20,750 bases of DNA. It comes from an uncultured Selenomonadaceae bacterium (GTDB lineage Bacteria; Bacillota; Negativicutes; Selenomonadales; Selenomonadaceae). Position 1 is the stretch's first letter. The number at the start of each line of letters is the position of its first letter. A model generated the notes under the pieces. The model was not told the origin of the DNA. It ran no database searches and saw only the letters and a program-made list of their open reading frames with translations. The stretch is from assembly GCA_905236145.1 (NCBI GenBank), contig CAJOOE010000094.1:1-20750 (forward strand), read 5' to 3'. The position numbers and the translations under genes were made by a program. Positions 6,657-14,597 of the stretch are shown here, piece after piece.

Positions 6657-7652
6657 ATGGAGAAAAAAATTTTGGCGGCACACGGTGCCGGAGGAAAATT
6701 TTCTGCGGATTTGCTGCACGAAACGATTTTGCCGGAACTCGGCAACGAAATTTTAAACGAATTGCACGACGGAGCGAAAATCGGAAATCTTGCATTTACA
6801 ACCGACAGCTATGTTGTCCGACCGATTTTTTTTCGCGGCGGGAATATCGGAAAAATTGCCGTCTGCGGCACCGTCAACGATCTTGCCATGACCGGAGCCG
6901 TTCCGAAATATCTTTCCGCCGGCGTGATTTTGGAAGAAGGTTTTCCGATTGACGACTTGAAAAAAATCGTTCATTCGGTGAAACTGGCGGCGGACGAGGC
7001 CGGAGTAAAAATTGTCACCGGCGATACAAAAGTCGTCGGCAAAGGTCAAGCGGACGGAATTTTCATAAATACGGCGGGTATCGGCGAAATTATCGAAGGC
7101 GTTAATATTTCTCCCAAAAGTGTAAAAGCCGGAATGAAAATTTTAATTTCCGGTTTTGTAGGGGATCATGCGGCGGCGATTCTTTCCGCCCGGCACGGTC
7201 TGGAACTTCCGGAAAATATTAAATCGGACTGCGCGCCGCTTGCCGGAATGATTCGCGAAATTTTGGAAGTCGAGCCGAAAATTTCAATGCTCCGGGATCC
7301 GACTCGCGGAGGAGTTGCGGCTGTCTTGAATGAAATTGCGGCGGCGGCGAATGTCGGAATTTTGATTGACGAAAATAAAATTCCGGTTCGTCCGGAAGTT
7401 CGCGGAGTTTGTGATATTTTGGGCTTTGATGTTTTGGAACTTGCGAACGAAGGAAAATGTATTGCAATCGTTCCGCCGGAATCTGCCGAAAAAATTCTTG
7501 AAACAATGCGTAAAAATGTTTACGGCGAAAATGCGGAAATAATCGGCGAAGTGACGGAAAATTCTCCGGGCAAAGTCGGCTTGAAAACCGAAATCGGCAC
7601 GATAAGAATTGTCGATATGCCGCTCGGAAATTTGGTCCCGCGTATTTGCTGA
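6657..7652 (+). CDS. hypE: Hydrogenase maturation protein HypE (cyanide-ligand synthesis)
   Basis: HypE (331 residues, normal length) dehydrates a C-terminal thiocarboxamide to thiocyanate and hands cyanide to the HypC-HypD complex for the Fe(CN)2CO centre of [NiFe] hydrogenase. Seen here: the N-terminal AAHGAGGK, TDSYVV, GTVNDLAMTGA, TGDTKVVGKG and RDPTRGGVA motifs of the PurM-like ATP-binding fold, and the diagnostic C-terminus PRIC ending in the modified cysteine (Cys331). CGGAGG lies six bases before the ATG. The partner HypF, which supplies the carbamoyl group, is not in the window; HypD and HypC are encoded 5 and 8 kb downstream on the same strand. A terminator ends at its ribosome binding site, so expression requires read-through or a promoter inside the upstream gene. 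Confidence 0.96.
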   Translation: MEKKILAAHGAGGKFSADLLHETILPELGNEILNELHDGAKIGNLAFTTDSYVVRPIFFRGGNIGKIAVCGTVNDLAMTGAVPKYLSAGVILEEGFPIDDLKKIVHSVKLAADEAGVKIVTGDTKVVGKGQADGIFINTAGIGEIIEGVNISPKSVKAGMKILISGFVGDHAAAILSARHGLELPENIKSDCAPLAGMIREILEVEPKISMLRDPTRGGVAAVLNEIAAAANVGILIDENKIPVRPEVRGVCDILGFDVLELANEGKCIAIVPPESAEKILETMRKNVYGENAEIIGEVTENSPGKVGLKTEIGTIRIVDMPLGNLVPRIC

Positions 7653-7720
7653 GGAAACAGGGAAACAGAAATTTTTGTTTGTCCTGCCTGACGCACCAAA
7701 ACAGAAAGGAATTGATTGAG

Positions 7721-8371
7721 ATGAAAAAAATTATAGCCGTTGACGGTCCCGCCGGTGCCGGAAAAAGTACCGTTTCAAAACTCGTCGCAAAAAAATTAAA
7801 TTTTACTTACATCGACACCGGAGCAATGTACCGGGCTGTCGGTCTGAAAGTTTTTGAGAGCGGCAAACCGGTCAACGAAGAAACAGTAACCGAAATTGCA
7901 AAAGACATTGAAATTCGGCTGGACGAATCTGCACGGGTTTTTATCGGCGAACGGGAAGTCACAAAGGAAATTCGTATGCCGGAAATCGGAAATATGGCAT
8001 CTGCCGTCGGGAAATTCGGTTTCGTCAGAAAAAAATTAACCGAACTTCAGCGGGAAATGGCAAAATCCGGATCCGTAATAATGGACGGTCGCGACATCGG
8101 GACGGCTGTCTTGCCGGGAGCGGACTTGAAAATTTTTTTGACCGCGTCGGTCGAAGAAAGAGCCCGCCGGCGTTTTGACGAACTCCGGGAAAAGGGAATT
8201 TCTGCGGACTTGAAGAAAGTCGAAGAGGAAATAATTATGCGTGACAAGCAGGACAGCGAAAGAGAAATCGCACCGCTGAAAAAAGCCGACGACGCAATTT
8301 TATTGGACACGACAAAACTTTCAATCGCGGAAGTCGTCGAAAAAATCGTCGGACTTGCGGAGGCAGAATAA
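7721..8371 (+). CDS. cmk: Cytidylate kinase
   Basis: Cmk phosphorylates CMP and dCMP with ATP in the cytoplasm, recycling pyrimidine nucleotides. The 216-residue protein has the P-loop GPAGAGKST (9-17), IDTGAMYRAVG, the DGRDIGTAVLP motif and the C-terminal RDKQDSEREIAPL pattern typical of the family. The ATG at 7721 is chosen because homology starts with MKKIIAVDGP and AGAAAGGA lies about ten bases upstream; the frame is open a further 75 bases upstream without conserved sequence. Its stop overlaps the plsC start (TAATG), so the two are translationally coupled, as is common for cmk-plsC in Firmicutes. Hydrogenase gene hypE ends 68 bases upstream. Confidence 0.96.
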   Translation: MKKIIAVDGPAGAGKSTVSKLVAKKLNFTYIDTGAMYRAVGLKVFESGKPVNEETVTEIAKDIEIRLDESARVFIGEREVTKEIRMPEIGNMASAVGKFGFVRKKLTELQREMAKSGSVIMDGRDIGTAVLPGADLKIFLTASVEERARRRFDELREKGISADLKKVEEEIIMRDKQDSEREIAPLKKADDAILLDTTKLSIAEVVEKIVGLAEAE

Positions 8372-9009
8372 TGTTCTACGATTTTATGCGAATTGTTTGC
8401 CGGCTGATTTTCAAATTTATTTTTCCGACGAAAGTTATCGGCACGGAAAATATTCCGACGGAAGGTGCTTTCATTTTGTCGGCGAACCACGTCAGCAACT
8501 GGGATCCGCCTTTTCTCGCGACTTTTTCGGACAGGGACGTTTGCTACATGGCGAAGGAAGAACTTTTCAAAAATCCGATTTTCGCGGCGGCAATCAGAGC
8601 CTTGCACGTTTTCCCGGTAAAACGCGGGACTGCCGACAAAAACGCCGTGAAAAATGCGATAAAAGTTTTGAAGGGCGGCGGCTGTCTGGGAATTTTCCCG
8701 GAAGGCACGCGGAGTAAGACGGGCAAGTTGGGAAAACCGGAATCGGGCGTTTCGCTCATCGCCGCCATGACAAAAGCACCGGTAATTCCGGCAGCTATTG
8801 TCGGGACGGAAAAAATTTTTTCGCGGGAAGTGAAATTTCCACGCTTGGCGGTTGTTTACGGCAAGCCGCTGAATTTTACCGGCAACGCGAAAGATAAAAA
8901 TGACTTGGAAGAATTTGCCCGGTCGATAATGTCGGCGATAGCCGAATTGAGGGAACGGGGGAATCGGGAAGTTTCAAACGCACTGAAAGAGGGAGTAAAC
9001 AATGAATAA
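8371..9009 (+). CDS. plsC: 1-acyl-sn-glycerol-3-phosphate acyltransferase
   Basis: PlsC adds the second acyl chain to lysophosphatidic acid, giving phosphatidic acid at the inner face of the membrane. The 212-residue protein shows the catalytic H-x4-D motif NHVSNWD (39-45, His40 and Asp45), the glycerophosphate-binding block FPEGTRS (109-115) and the APVIPAAIVG segment. The N-terminus (about 8-20) is hydrophobic and may dip into the membrane. Its start overlaps the cmk stop by one base and its end overlaps the next gene by eight bases, so all three are tightly coupled. Acyl donor (acyl-ACP or acyl-CoA) cannot be told from sequence. Confidence 0.93.
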   Translation: MFYDFMRIVCRLIFKFIFPTKVIGTENIPTEGAFILSANHVSNWDPPFLATFSDRDVCYMAKEELFKNPIFAAAIRALHVFPVKRGTADKNAVKNAIKVLKGGGCLGIFPEGTRSKTGKLGKPESGVSLIAAMTKAPVIPAAIVGTEKIFSREVKFPRLAVVYGKPLNFTGNAKDKNDLEEFARSIMSAIAELRERGNREVSNALKEGVNNE

Positions 9010-10522
9010 AAATTTTGTGCCGCGAATTTTAATTGCCGGCGACGAAGAACTTGCAAGAAATTCAATCGGCGACAAGCCCTGCGAAATTTTGGGAACGCTC
9101 AAATTAAATTTTTTCAACGACTTTAAATCTCTTCAAATTTTTTCCGGTGAAAAAGCTTTGACGCTCGAAGATTTGAAAAATATTTTGACCGGCACGGCTG
9201 ATTATATCGTGTTCACGGATATAAATGAGTTTGTGAAATGTTTCGCTTTTCTTGCCGGATTGGGGCAGGGCGGGCAACTCGTCAGCCTGAATACTTTTAC
9301 CGAAAAAATTCACGACGAATTTTTTTCCACGATGAACGTTTCTTATTTTTTCGTAGCGTTGAAGGAATCGAAGGCAAAAAGTCTTTTGGACTTCGACGCT
9401 TTTTTGGCGAAAAACGATTTGAGAATCTTTAAGCCGGTAAATTGCGAAATCGACTGTGTGAGCGGCAGCGTTGACGTAAATCCGATTATGGAAAATATTT
9501 ATCGCCGGGTTTACGATTCTTTTTCAAAATGTAAATTTCACCGGTACGATTATATTTTGTTTACAAACGAAAGAACGCCGGAAGAGCTTGAAGAAATTTT
9601 TGAAAAGACGAAGGACACCGCTCAAAATATTCTTGTCTTTGCCCGGGCAAATTCTCCCGCCGAAAGATTTATAACCGGCATACAAAATAATTTTGCGAAG
9701 TTCGGGACAATGAACGCGGTGAACGGAAAATTTTTCGTCCTGCAAAGAGAAACTCCCAAGCCGGACATCGGAATTTACATCTGCACGCACAAGGACATAA
9801 AGCTGAAAAAATTGCCGCCGGATTATTATGTAATTCACGCCGGTCACGCAAACGCAAAGGAAGAGTTCGGATATATCGGCGACGACACCGGCGAAAATAT
9901 CAGCCGCTTAAATCCTTTCCTGAACGAAATGACCGCGATTTATTGGATATGGAAAAATACAAATCACACGCACATCGGATTCAATCATTACCGGAGAATT
10001 TTCACGGCAAAGACAAATCGCCCTTTTTACAAACACGACTATTACGCTTTCGCGGAAAAATTTTGTTTGACGGAAAAGGAAGTTCTGAAAATTTTTTCCG
10101 AATATGATGTCGTCGTTTATTCCGAGAGTTTCGGAATGTTCACGCAGACCGAATTAAATGTCATGGCAACGAAAAATCCGGACTTGGTTCGTCGGGCAGA
10201 TGAGATCGTAAAAAAGCATTTGGTGAAAAAATATCCGGATTACGCCGACGCTTTCGACAAAGTTTTGAAAGGTTACGTTATGTTCAATTTCAATATGTTC
10301 ATTATGCGGAAAAATATTTTCGACGCTTACTGCGAATGGCTGTTTTCGTTTTTAATCGATGCGACGGAAGAAGTTATGGAAACTTTTAATTTGAGAGAGA
10401 GCGAAATTTTTTCCGACCGCAGAATTTGTGCGTTCATATCCGAAAGACTTTTGACGGTGTGGCTGATAAACAGCGGCGTAAAAATAAAAGACTTGCCGAT
10501 AATGTATCGTGACGACGTTTAA
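9002..10522 (+). CDS. DUF4422-type glycosyltransferase with an unrecognised N-terminal half
   Basis: The C-terminal half (about 256-500) matches the DUF4422 pattern found in capsule and polysaccharide synthesis genes and thought to be a glycosyltransferase: IYICTHKD, YVIHAGHA, GDDTGENISRLNPFLNEMTA, YWIWKN and the HIGFNHYRRIF block. The N-terminal 250 residues begin RILIAGDEEL and have two alternating strand/helix stretches (about 8-120 and 180-250; YIVFTDINE and YILFTNE are similar lines), suggesting one or two Rossmann-like folds. I cannot assign a family. No signal peptide or membrane segment is visible, so it should act in the cytoplasm on sugar-nucleotide substrates. The ATG overlaps the end of plsC by eight bases with GGGAG ahead of it. 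Total length is 506 residues, about twice a bare DUF4422 protein. A role in cell-envelope glycan synthesis is inferred. Confidence 0.8.
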   Translation: MNKNFVPRILIAGDEELARNSIGDKPCEILGTLKLNFFNDFKSLQIFSGEKALTLEDLKNILTGTADYIVFTDINEFVKCFAFLAGLGQGGQLVSLNTFTEKIHDEFFSTMNVSYFFVALKESKAKSLLDFDAFLAKNDLRIFKPVNCEIDCVSGSVDVNPIMENIYRRVYDSFSKCKFHRYDYILFTNERTPEELEEIFEKTKDTAQNILVFARANSPAERFITGIQNNFAKFGTMNAVNGKFFVLQRETPKPDIGIYICTHKDIKLKKLPPDYYVIHAGHANAKEEFGYIGDDTGENISRLNPFLNEMTAIYWIWKNTNHTHIGFNHYRRIFTAKTNRPFYKHDYYAFAEKFCLTEKEVLKIFSEYDVVVYSESFGMFTQTELNVMATKNPDLVRRADEIVKKHLVKKYPDYADAFDKVLKGYVMFNFNMFIMRKNIFDAYCEWLFSFLIDATEEVMETFNLRESEIFSDRRICAFISERLLTVWLINSGVKIKDLPIMYRDDV

Positions 10523-10546
10523 AATTTTATGAAAAATTCACTTTAA

Positions 10547-10581
10547 GCCGGTAAAATTCCGGCGACGAAAAAAAATTTTTT
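10547..10581 (+). terminator. Weak hairpin between the glycosyltransferase gene and serA
   Basis: GCCGG (10547-10551) and CCGGC (10559-10563) form a 5-bp stem with a 7-base loop. A run of six T residues comes only 12 bases later, after an A-run. This is poor for intrinsic termination and may only attenuate. It is the only candidate break in this part of the gene string. Confidence 0.3.
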
Positions 10582-10601
10582 GTATCGGAGGAAATTTGAA
10601 A

Positions 10602-12179
10602 ATGTTTAAAATTCTTGCCGCCGACGGCATAGCAAAAGAGGGTATCGAACTTCTCGAAAAAGATTTTGAGGTTGATGTTCGCGACAAAATTTCTCATGAA
10701 GAACTTGCGGAAGTCATTGAGAATTACGACGCTTTAATCGTCCGCTCCGCCTCGAAAGTAACCGCCGACATTCTCGACCGGGCAAAAAAATTGAAAATTA
10801 TCGGACGTGCCGGCGTGGGCGTTGACAATATCGACGTTCCCGGAGCGACCGAACGCGGAATCATTGTCATAAATTCGCCGGACGGAAATACAATCGCCGC
10901 GACCGAACATACTTTTGCCATGATGCTTGCCGTCAGCAGAAATATTCCGCAGGCAAACGAATCAATGCATCAAAAGAGATGGGACAGAAAAAAATTTGTC
11001 GGCGTTCAACTTCGCGAAAAAACTTTGGGCGTTGTCGGTCTCGGCAGAATCGGTGCCGGTGTCGCAAAGCGTGCCCAATCTTTTGAAATGAATGTCGTTG
11101 CTTACGATCCTTTTGTCAGCGAGGAGCGGGCGAAAGATTTGGGAGTAAGACTTTGCGACCTCGACGAACTTATAAAAATTTCCGACTTCATCACCGTTCA
11201 CATGCCTTTGACGAACAAGACAAAAGATATGATTTCAATGAAACAAATGAAGATGATGAAGTCCGACGTTCGCCTGATAAATTGTGCTCGCGGCGGGATT
11301 ATAAACGAAAACGACCTTGCCGACGCTCTGAAGGAAAATATTATTGCCGGTGCGGCGATTGACGTTTTCACGAGTGAACCGCTTGACGAAAATTCGCCGT
11401 TTATCGGAATACCGAATTTGATTTTGACTCCGCACTTGGGAGCGTCCACGGTTGAGGCTCAAATCGGCGTTTCGGTTGACGTTGCGGCGGGAATAAAAGC
11501 CGCTTTGACCGGAAACCCGGTTGCCAATGCCGTGAATATGCCGCACATTCCCGGACACGTCCTGCAGAAACTTGCCCCTTACCTTGAACTTTCCGAGAGA
11601 ATCGGCAGAATTGTCACGGCTCTGGAAAAAAATCCGATCTCAAATTTGCAGGTCAAAGTCAGCGGAAAAATTGCGGATATGGATACAAGTTTAATTTCAA
11701 CGTCCGTTTTGAAAGGCGTTTTGTCCGACGCTCTGGATAATCACGTCAATCTCGTCAACGCCGGACTTTTGGCAAAGGACAGGGGAATAAAAATTTCGGA
11801 AATCAAATCCGGCGTTCAACAGGATTTTTCAAATTTAATCACGGTCACTGCCGGAGAAAATTGCGTTACCGGTACACTTTTCGGCAACAGCGGCAGAATT
11901 GTTTCAATAAATAATTTCCGCGTTGACGTGGATCCGCGTGCAAGAATTTTAATCTGCCCGCACATAAATCAACCGGGCGTTATCGGTCTTGTCGGGTCAA
12001 TGCTTGCCGACTTCAACATAAATATTTCCGGTATGCAGGTCGGCAGGACTGCCGTCGCCGACAGGAGCATAATGGTTTTGTCGATAGATAACGCGATGTC
12101 GCCGGAAGTCATTGAGAAGGTAAAAAATTTGGATCCGATTTTCGACGCAATTCTCGTTGACTTTGACGATGAGGAATAA
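10602..12179 (+). CDS. serA: D-3-phosphoglycerate dehydrogenase, long form with ACT domain
   Basis: SerA oxidises 3-phosphoglycerate to 3-phosphohydroxypyruvate with NAD, the first step of serine synthesis. The 525-residue protein is the long type: catalytic and NAD domains (1-310), an intervening substrate-binding domain, and a C-terminal ACT domain (about 448-525). Visible are GRAGVGVDNID, the dinucleotide motif GLGRIG (146-151) and the catalytic Arg230 (CARGGIIN), Glu259 and His278 (TPHLGAS). The ACT domain (PHINQPGVIG, NINISGMQVGR) suggests serine feedback control. ATG at 10602 is preferred to TTG at 10596 because CGGAGGA (10586-10592) is nine bases from the ATG but only three from the TTG. 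Its end overlaps the next gene by 11 bases. No serB or serC is nearby. Confidence 0.96.
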   Translation: MFKILAADGIAKEGIELLEKDFEVDVRDKISHEELAEVIENYDALIVRSASKVTADILDRAKKLKIIGRAGVGVDNIDVPGATERGIIVINSPDGNTIAATEHTFAMMLAVSRNIPQANESMHQKRWDRKKFVGVQLREKTLGVVGLGRIGAGVAKRAQSFEMNVVAYDPFVSEERAKDLGVRLCDLDELIKISDFITVHMPLTNKTKDMISMKQMKMMKSDVRLINCARGGIINENDLADALKENIIAGAAIDVFTSEPLDENSPFIGIPNLILTPHLGASTVEAQIGVSVDVAAGIKAALTGNPVANAVNMPHIPGHVLQKLAPYLELSERIGRIVTALEKNPISNLQVKVSGKIADMDTSLISTSVLKGVLSDALDNHVNLVNAGLLAKDRGIKISEIKSGVQQDFSNLITVTAGENCVTGTLFGNSGRIVSINNFRVDVDPRARILICPHINQPGVIGLVGSMLADFNINISGMQVGRTAVADRSIMVLSIDNAMSPEVIEKVKNLDPIFDAILVDFDDEE

Positions 12180-12720
12180 AATTTTTTCGGCGTTGATTTT
12201 CGCGGCGGCAATTTTTTTGACCGGTTGCGGCGGGGAATCGGAAAAAATTTCCGAGCCGGAGAGTGAGCCGGAAGTTGAAGAAATTTCTGTTTATGTTTCC
12301 GGGCAGGTGAAAAATCCGGCGGTCGTCACTCTGGAAGATACCGGAAAACTTCGTGCAGTCGATGCGGTAAATGCCGCCGGCGGTCTTACGGAATTTGCGG
12401 ACGAAGGTGCCGTAAATCTTGCCGAAATTTTGACGGACGGCTCGCACATACACATACCGACGAAAAAAATTTCGGAGCAGGAAATCAAGCCGGGTTCGAC
12501 TTCAAAAAAATCTTCCGCGACTTCCGGCGACACAGTCAACATAAATACCGCCGACGAAAAAGAACTTGAGTCTTTGCCGGGCGTGGGACCGGCAACCGCT
12601 CAAAAAATTTTGGACTACCGGGAGCAAAACGGAGCTTTTAAAACGATTGACGAAATAAAAAAAATTCGCGGGATAGGCGAAAAGAAATTTGAGAAATTGA
12701 AAGCCCGGATAAGGGTTTGA
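12169..12720 (+). CDS. comEA: ComEA-like lipoprotein with SLBB and helix-hairpin-helix domains
   Basis: ComEA proteins bind incoming double-stranded DNA outside the cytoplasmic membrane during natural transformation. This 183-residue form starts with a lipoprotein signal peptide: basic residues Arg2 and Lys4, a hydrophobic core and the lipobox LTGC, with Cys20 the predicted lipidated residue. A charged linker leads to an SLBB domain (about 39-98, VYVSGQVKNPAVV), a serine/threonine-rich spacer and tandem HhH motifs (122-183, VNINTADEKEL, SLPGVGPATAQKI, IRGIGEKKFEKL). Usual ComEA has a plain membrane anchor. The ATG lies inside the end of serA (11-base overlap), with no good SD before it, so translational coupling is likely; the frame also contains TTG codons upstream, but ATG gives a clean signal peptide. 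No comEB or comEC follows. A DNA-binding role is inferred from the HhH pair. Confidence 0.82.
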   Translation: MRNKIFSALIFAAAIFLTGCGGESEKISEPESEPEVEEISVYVSGQVKNPAVVTLEDTGKLRAVDAVNAAGGLTEFADEGAVNLAEILTDGSHIHIPTKKISEQEIKPGSTSKKSSATSGDTVNINTADEKELESLPGVGPATAQKILDYREQNGAFKTIDEIKKIRGIGEKKFEKLKARIRV

Positions 12721-12735
12721 TTGAGATTGGGCAAC

Positions 12736-13806
12736 ATGAAAGAACTTGTAAAAGAAATTTTTAAACTTGCCGAAGGCAAAGACAAAATAAGATTGATGGA
12801 AGTCTGCGGGACGCATACCGTTTCAATTTTTCGGCACGGGATCAGACAAATTTTGCCGGAGAACGTCGAACTTGTTTCCGGTCCCGGCTGTCCGGTCTGC
12901 GTGACGGAGGACGAATATATCGACAAGGCAATAAAATATTCCGAACGCCCGGACTGCATAATCGCGACTTTCGGCGATATGCTCAAAGTGCCGGGCAGCC
13001 TGTCGGATTTATCGGAAAAATCTGCGGAAGGTGCGGATATTCGCGTCGTGTATTCGCCGCAGGACACCTTGAAAATTGCGGCGGAAAATCCGGACAAAAA
13101 AGTAATTTTTCTTGCGGTCGGTTTTGAAACGACGGCACCGACTGCGGCGGCGACGGTTTTGGCGGCAAAGGCTCAAGGCATAAAAAATTTGTATATGCTC
13201 TCCGCTCAAAAATTGGTGCCGCCGGCTTTGAAAATTTTGGCAGAAAATTCTTCGTCAAACATCGACGGATTTTTGTTGCCGGGTCATGTCGCCGTTGTAA
13301 TCGGAACGGACGCTTTTAAATTCGTCGCGACCGAGTACAAAATTCCGGGCGTTGTCGGCGGGTTTGAGGCGGAGGAAATTTTGCGGGCGTTGCTTGCACT
13401 TCTGCGGCAGATTGACGACGGGCGAGCGGAAATTGAAAACGAATATAAATCGGTTGTCAGGGAAAAGGGAAATTTGACGGCGAAAAAAATTTTGTCTGAA
13501 GTTTACGAAACGACGGACGCAAATTGGCGGGGGTTGGGAAAAATCCCGGAATCCGGCTTGAGAATGAGGGAAAAATTTTCGGACTTCGACATCGAAAAAG
13601 TTTTGCCGGTCGAAGTCGAGCCGATTCGCAAAAAAACCGCTTGCCGGTGCGGAGAAGTTCTCTGCGGAAAAATCACTCCGCCGGACTGTCCTCTTTTCGG
13701 GAAAAAGTGTATTCCGGTTAAAGCTGTCGGGCCGTGCATGGTTTCGGTCGAGGGAGTTTGTGCGGCGTGGTACAAGTACGGCGGCGGTAAATTTTCATTT
13801 GCTTGA
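12736..13806 (+). CDS. hypD: Hydrogenase maturation protein HypD (Fe-S scaffold)
   Basis: HypD carries a [4Fe-4S] cluster and, with HypC, is the scaffold on which the Fe(CN)2CO group of [NiFe] hydrogenase is built. The 356-residue protein shows MEVCGTHT (Cys24), GPGCPVC (Cys52 and Cys55), the GFETTAPT motif, the FLLPGHVAVVIG block and a cysteine-rich C-terminus (ACRCGEVLCG, DCPLFGKKC, VGPCMVSVEGVCAAW) that supplies the cluster ligands. I place the start at ATG 12736, where homology begins; an in-frame TTG at 12721 with AAGGG upstream is the alternative and adds five residues. It starts 15 bases after comEA. The partner HypC is encoded 1.8 kb downstream, separated by trmD and one other gene, which is unusual for hyp genes. 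Confidence 0.95.
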   Translation: MKELVKEIFKLAEGKDKIRLMEVCGTHTVSIFRHGIRQILPENVELVSGPGCPVCVTEDEYIDKAIKYSERPDCIIATFGDMLKVPGSLSDLSEKSAEGADIRVVYSPQDTLKIAAENPDKKVIFLAVGFETTAPTAAATVLAAKAQGIKNLYMLSAQKLVPPALKILAENSSSNIDGFLLPGHVAVVIGTDAFKFVATEYKIPGVVGGFEAEEILRALLALLRQIDDGRAEIENEYKSVVREKGNLTAKKILSEVYETTDANWRGLGKIPESGLRMREKFSDFDIEKVLPVEVEPIRKKTACRCGEVLCGKITPPDCPLFGKKCIPVKAVGPCMVSVEGVCAAWYKYGGGKFSFA

Positions 13807-13812
13807 TTTGCG

Positions 13813-13840
13813 TGTGAAAAAAACTTCACGATTTTTCTTT
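13813..13840 (+). terminator. Weak hairpin after hypD
   Basis: GTGAA and TTCAC arms (5 bp) around an A-rich 6-base loop are followed by ATTTTTC. The stem is short and AT-rich. It may give slight termination in the 98-base gap between hypD and trmD, the largest gap in the gene string. Confidence 0.3.
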
Positions 13841-13904
13841 GCAGGAAATTTCGATTATCGGCAGAACAGAAAACGCGAAAAATTTTTTGATTGAGGAATT
13901 TTAA

Positions 13905-14597
13905 ATGCTGATTGACGTTATAACTCTTTTCCCGGAAATGTTTGCCGGGCCTTTCGGCGACAGCATCGTCAAGCGGGCGATCGACAATAAAATTTTGGAG
14001 ATTCGTTTTACTCAACTTCGCGATTATGCCTTCGATAAACACAAGCAGGTTGACGATTCGCCTTTCGGCGGCGGGAGCGGAATGGTTTTGAAACCGGAGC
14101 CGGTTTATCGTGCCGTCCGAGATGTTTTGTCGAAGTCCGAAGATGTTTTGCCGCGAAGGATTTTGATAACGGATCCCGGCGGCAAGACTTTCAATCAGGC
14201 GAAGGCAAAGGAACTTGCAAAATTCAACCGGCTTATTTTTATTTGCGGGCATTACGAAGGCTTTGACGCGAGAATTTACGACCTTGCCGACGAAAAAATT
14301 TCAATCGGCGATTACGTCCTGACCGGCGGCGAACTTCCCGCGATGGTGATAATTGATGCGGTTGCGAGAATGTTGCCGGGAGTTTTGGGTGCGGAGGATT
14401 CCGCACAAACGGACTCATTTTTTGACGGGCTTTTGGAATTTCCCCAATACACACGACCGCGAGATTTTGAAGGAAAAGTCGTCCCGGAAGTCTTGCTCTC
14501 CGGTCACCATGAAAATATTCGCAAGTGGCGATTTGAACAGTCTTTGAAATTGACAAGGGAAAATCGTCCGGATTTGTTGACGGGTGCAGAGAAATGA
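13905..14597 (+). CDS. trmD: tRNA (guanine-37-N1)-methyltransferase
   Basis: TrmD uses SAM to methylate G37 next to the anticodon in tRNAs reading CUN, CCN and CGG, preventing +1 frameshifts. The 230-residue protein of the trefoil-knot SPOUT class shows the N-terminal DVITLFPEMF, HKQVDDSPFGGGSGMVLKPEP (the last 20 residues of that block), GHYEGFDARI, the SAM-binding SIGDYVLTGGELPAM and the C-terminal PEVLLSGHHENIRKWR. GAGGAA lies about nine bases before the ATG. In many bacteria trmD sits with rpsP, rimM and rplS; none is here. Its last four bases (ATGA) overlap the start of the next gene, so those two are coupled. Confidence 0.96.
   Translation: MLIDVITLFPEMFAGPFGDSIVKRAIDNKILEIRFTQLRDYAFDKHKQVDDSPFGGGSGMVLKPEPVYRAVRDVLSKSEDVLPRRILITDPGGKTFNQAKAKELAKFNRLIFICGHYEGFDARIYDLADEKISIGDYVLTGGELPAMVIIDAVARMLPGVLGAEDSAQTDSFFDGLLEFPQYTRPRDFEGKVVPEVLLSGHHENIRKWRFEQSLKLTRENRPDLLTGAEK

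Noticed and set aside
13503..14252. 249-codon minus-strand frame opposite hypD and trmD
   Set aside because: It spans the end of one conserved gene, a spacer and the start of another, and resembles no protein family. It is a by-product of codon bias.
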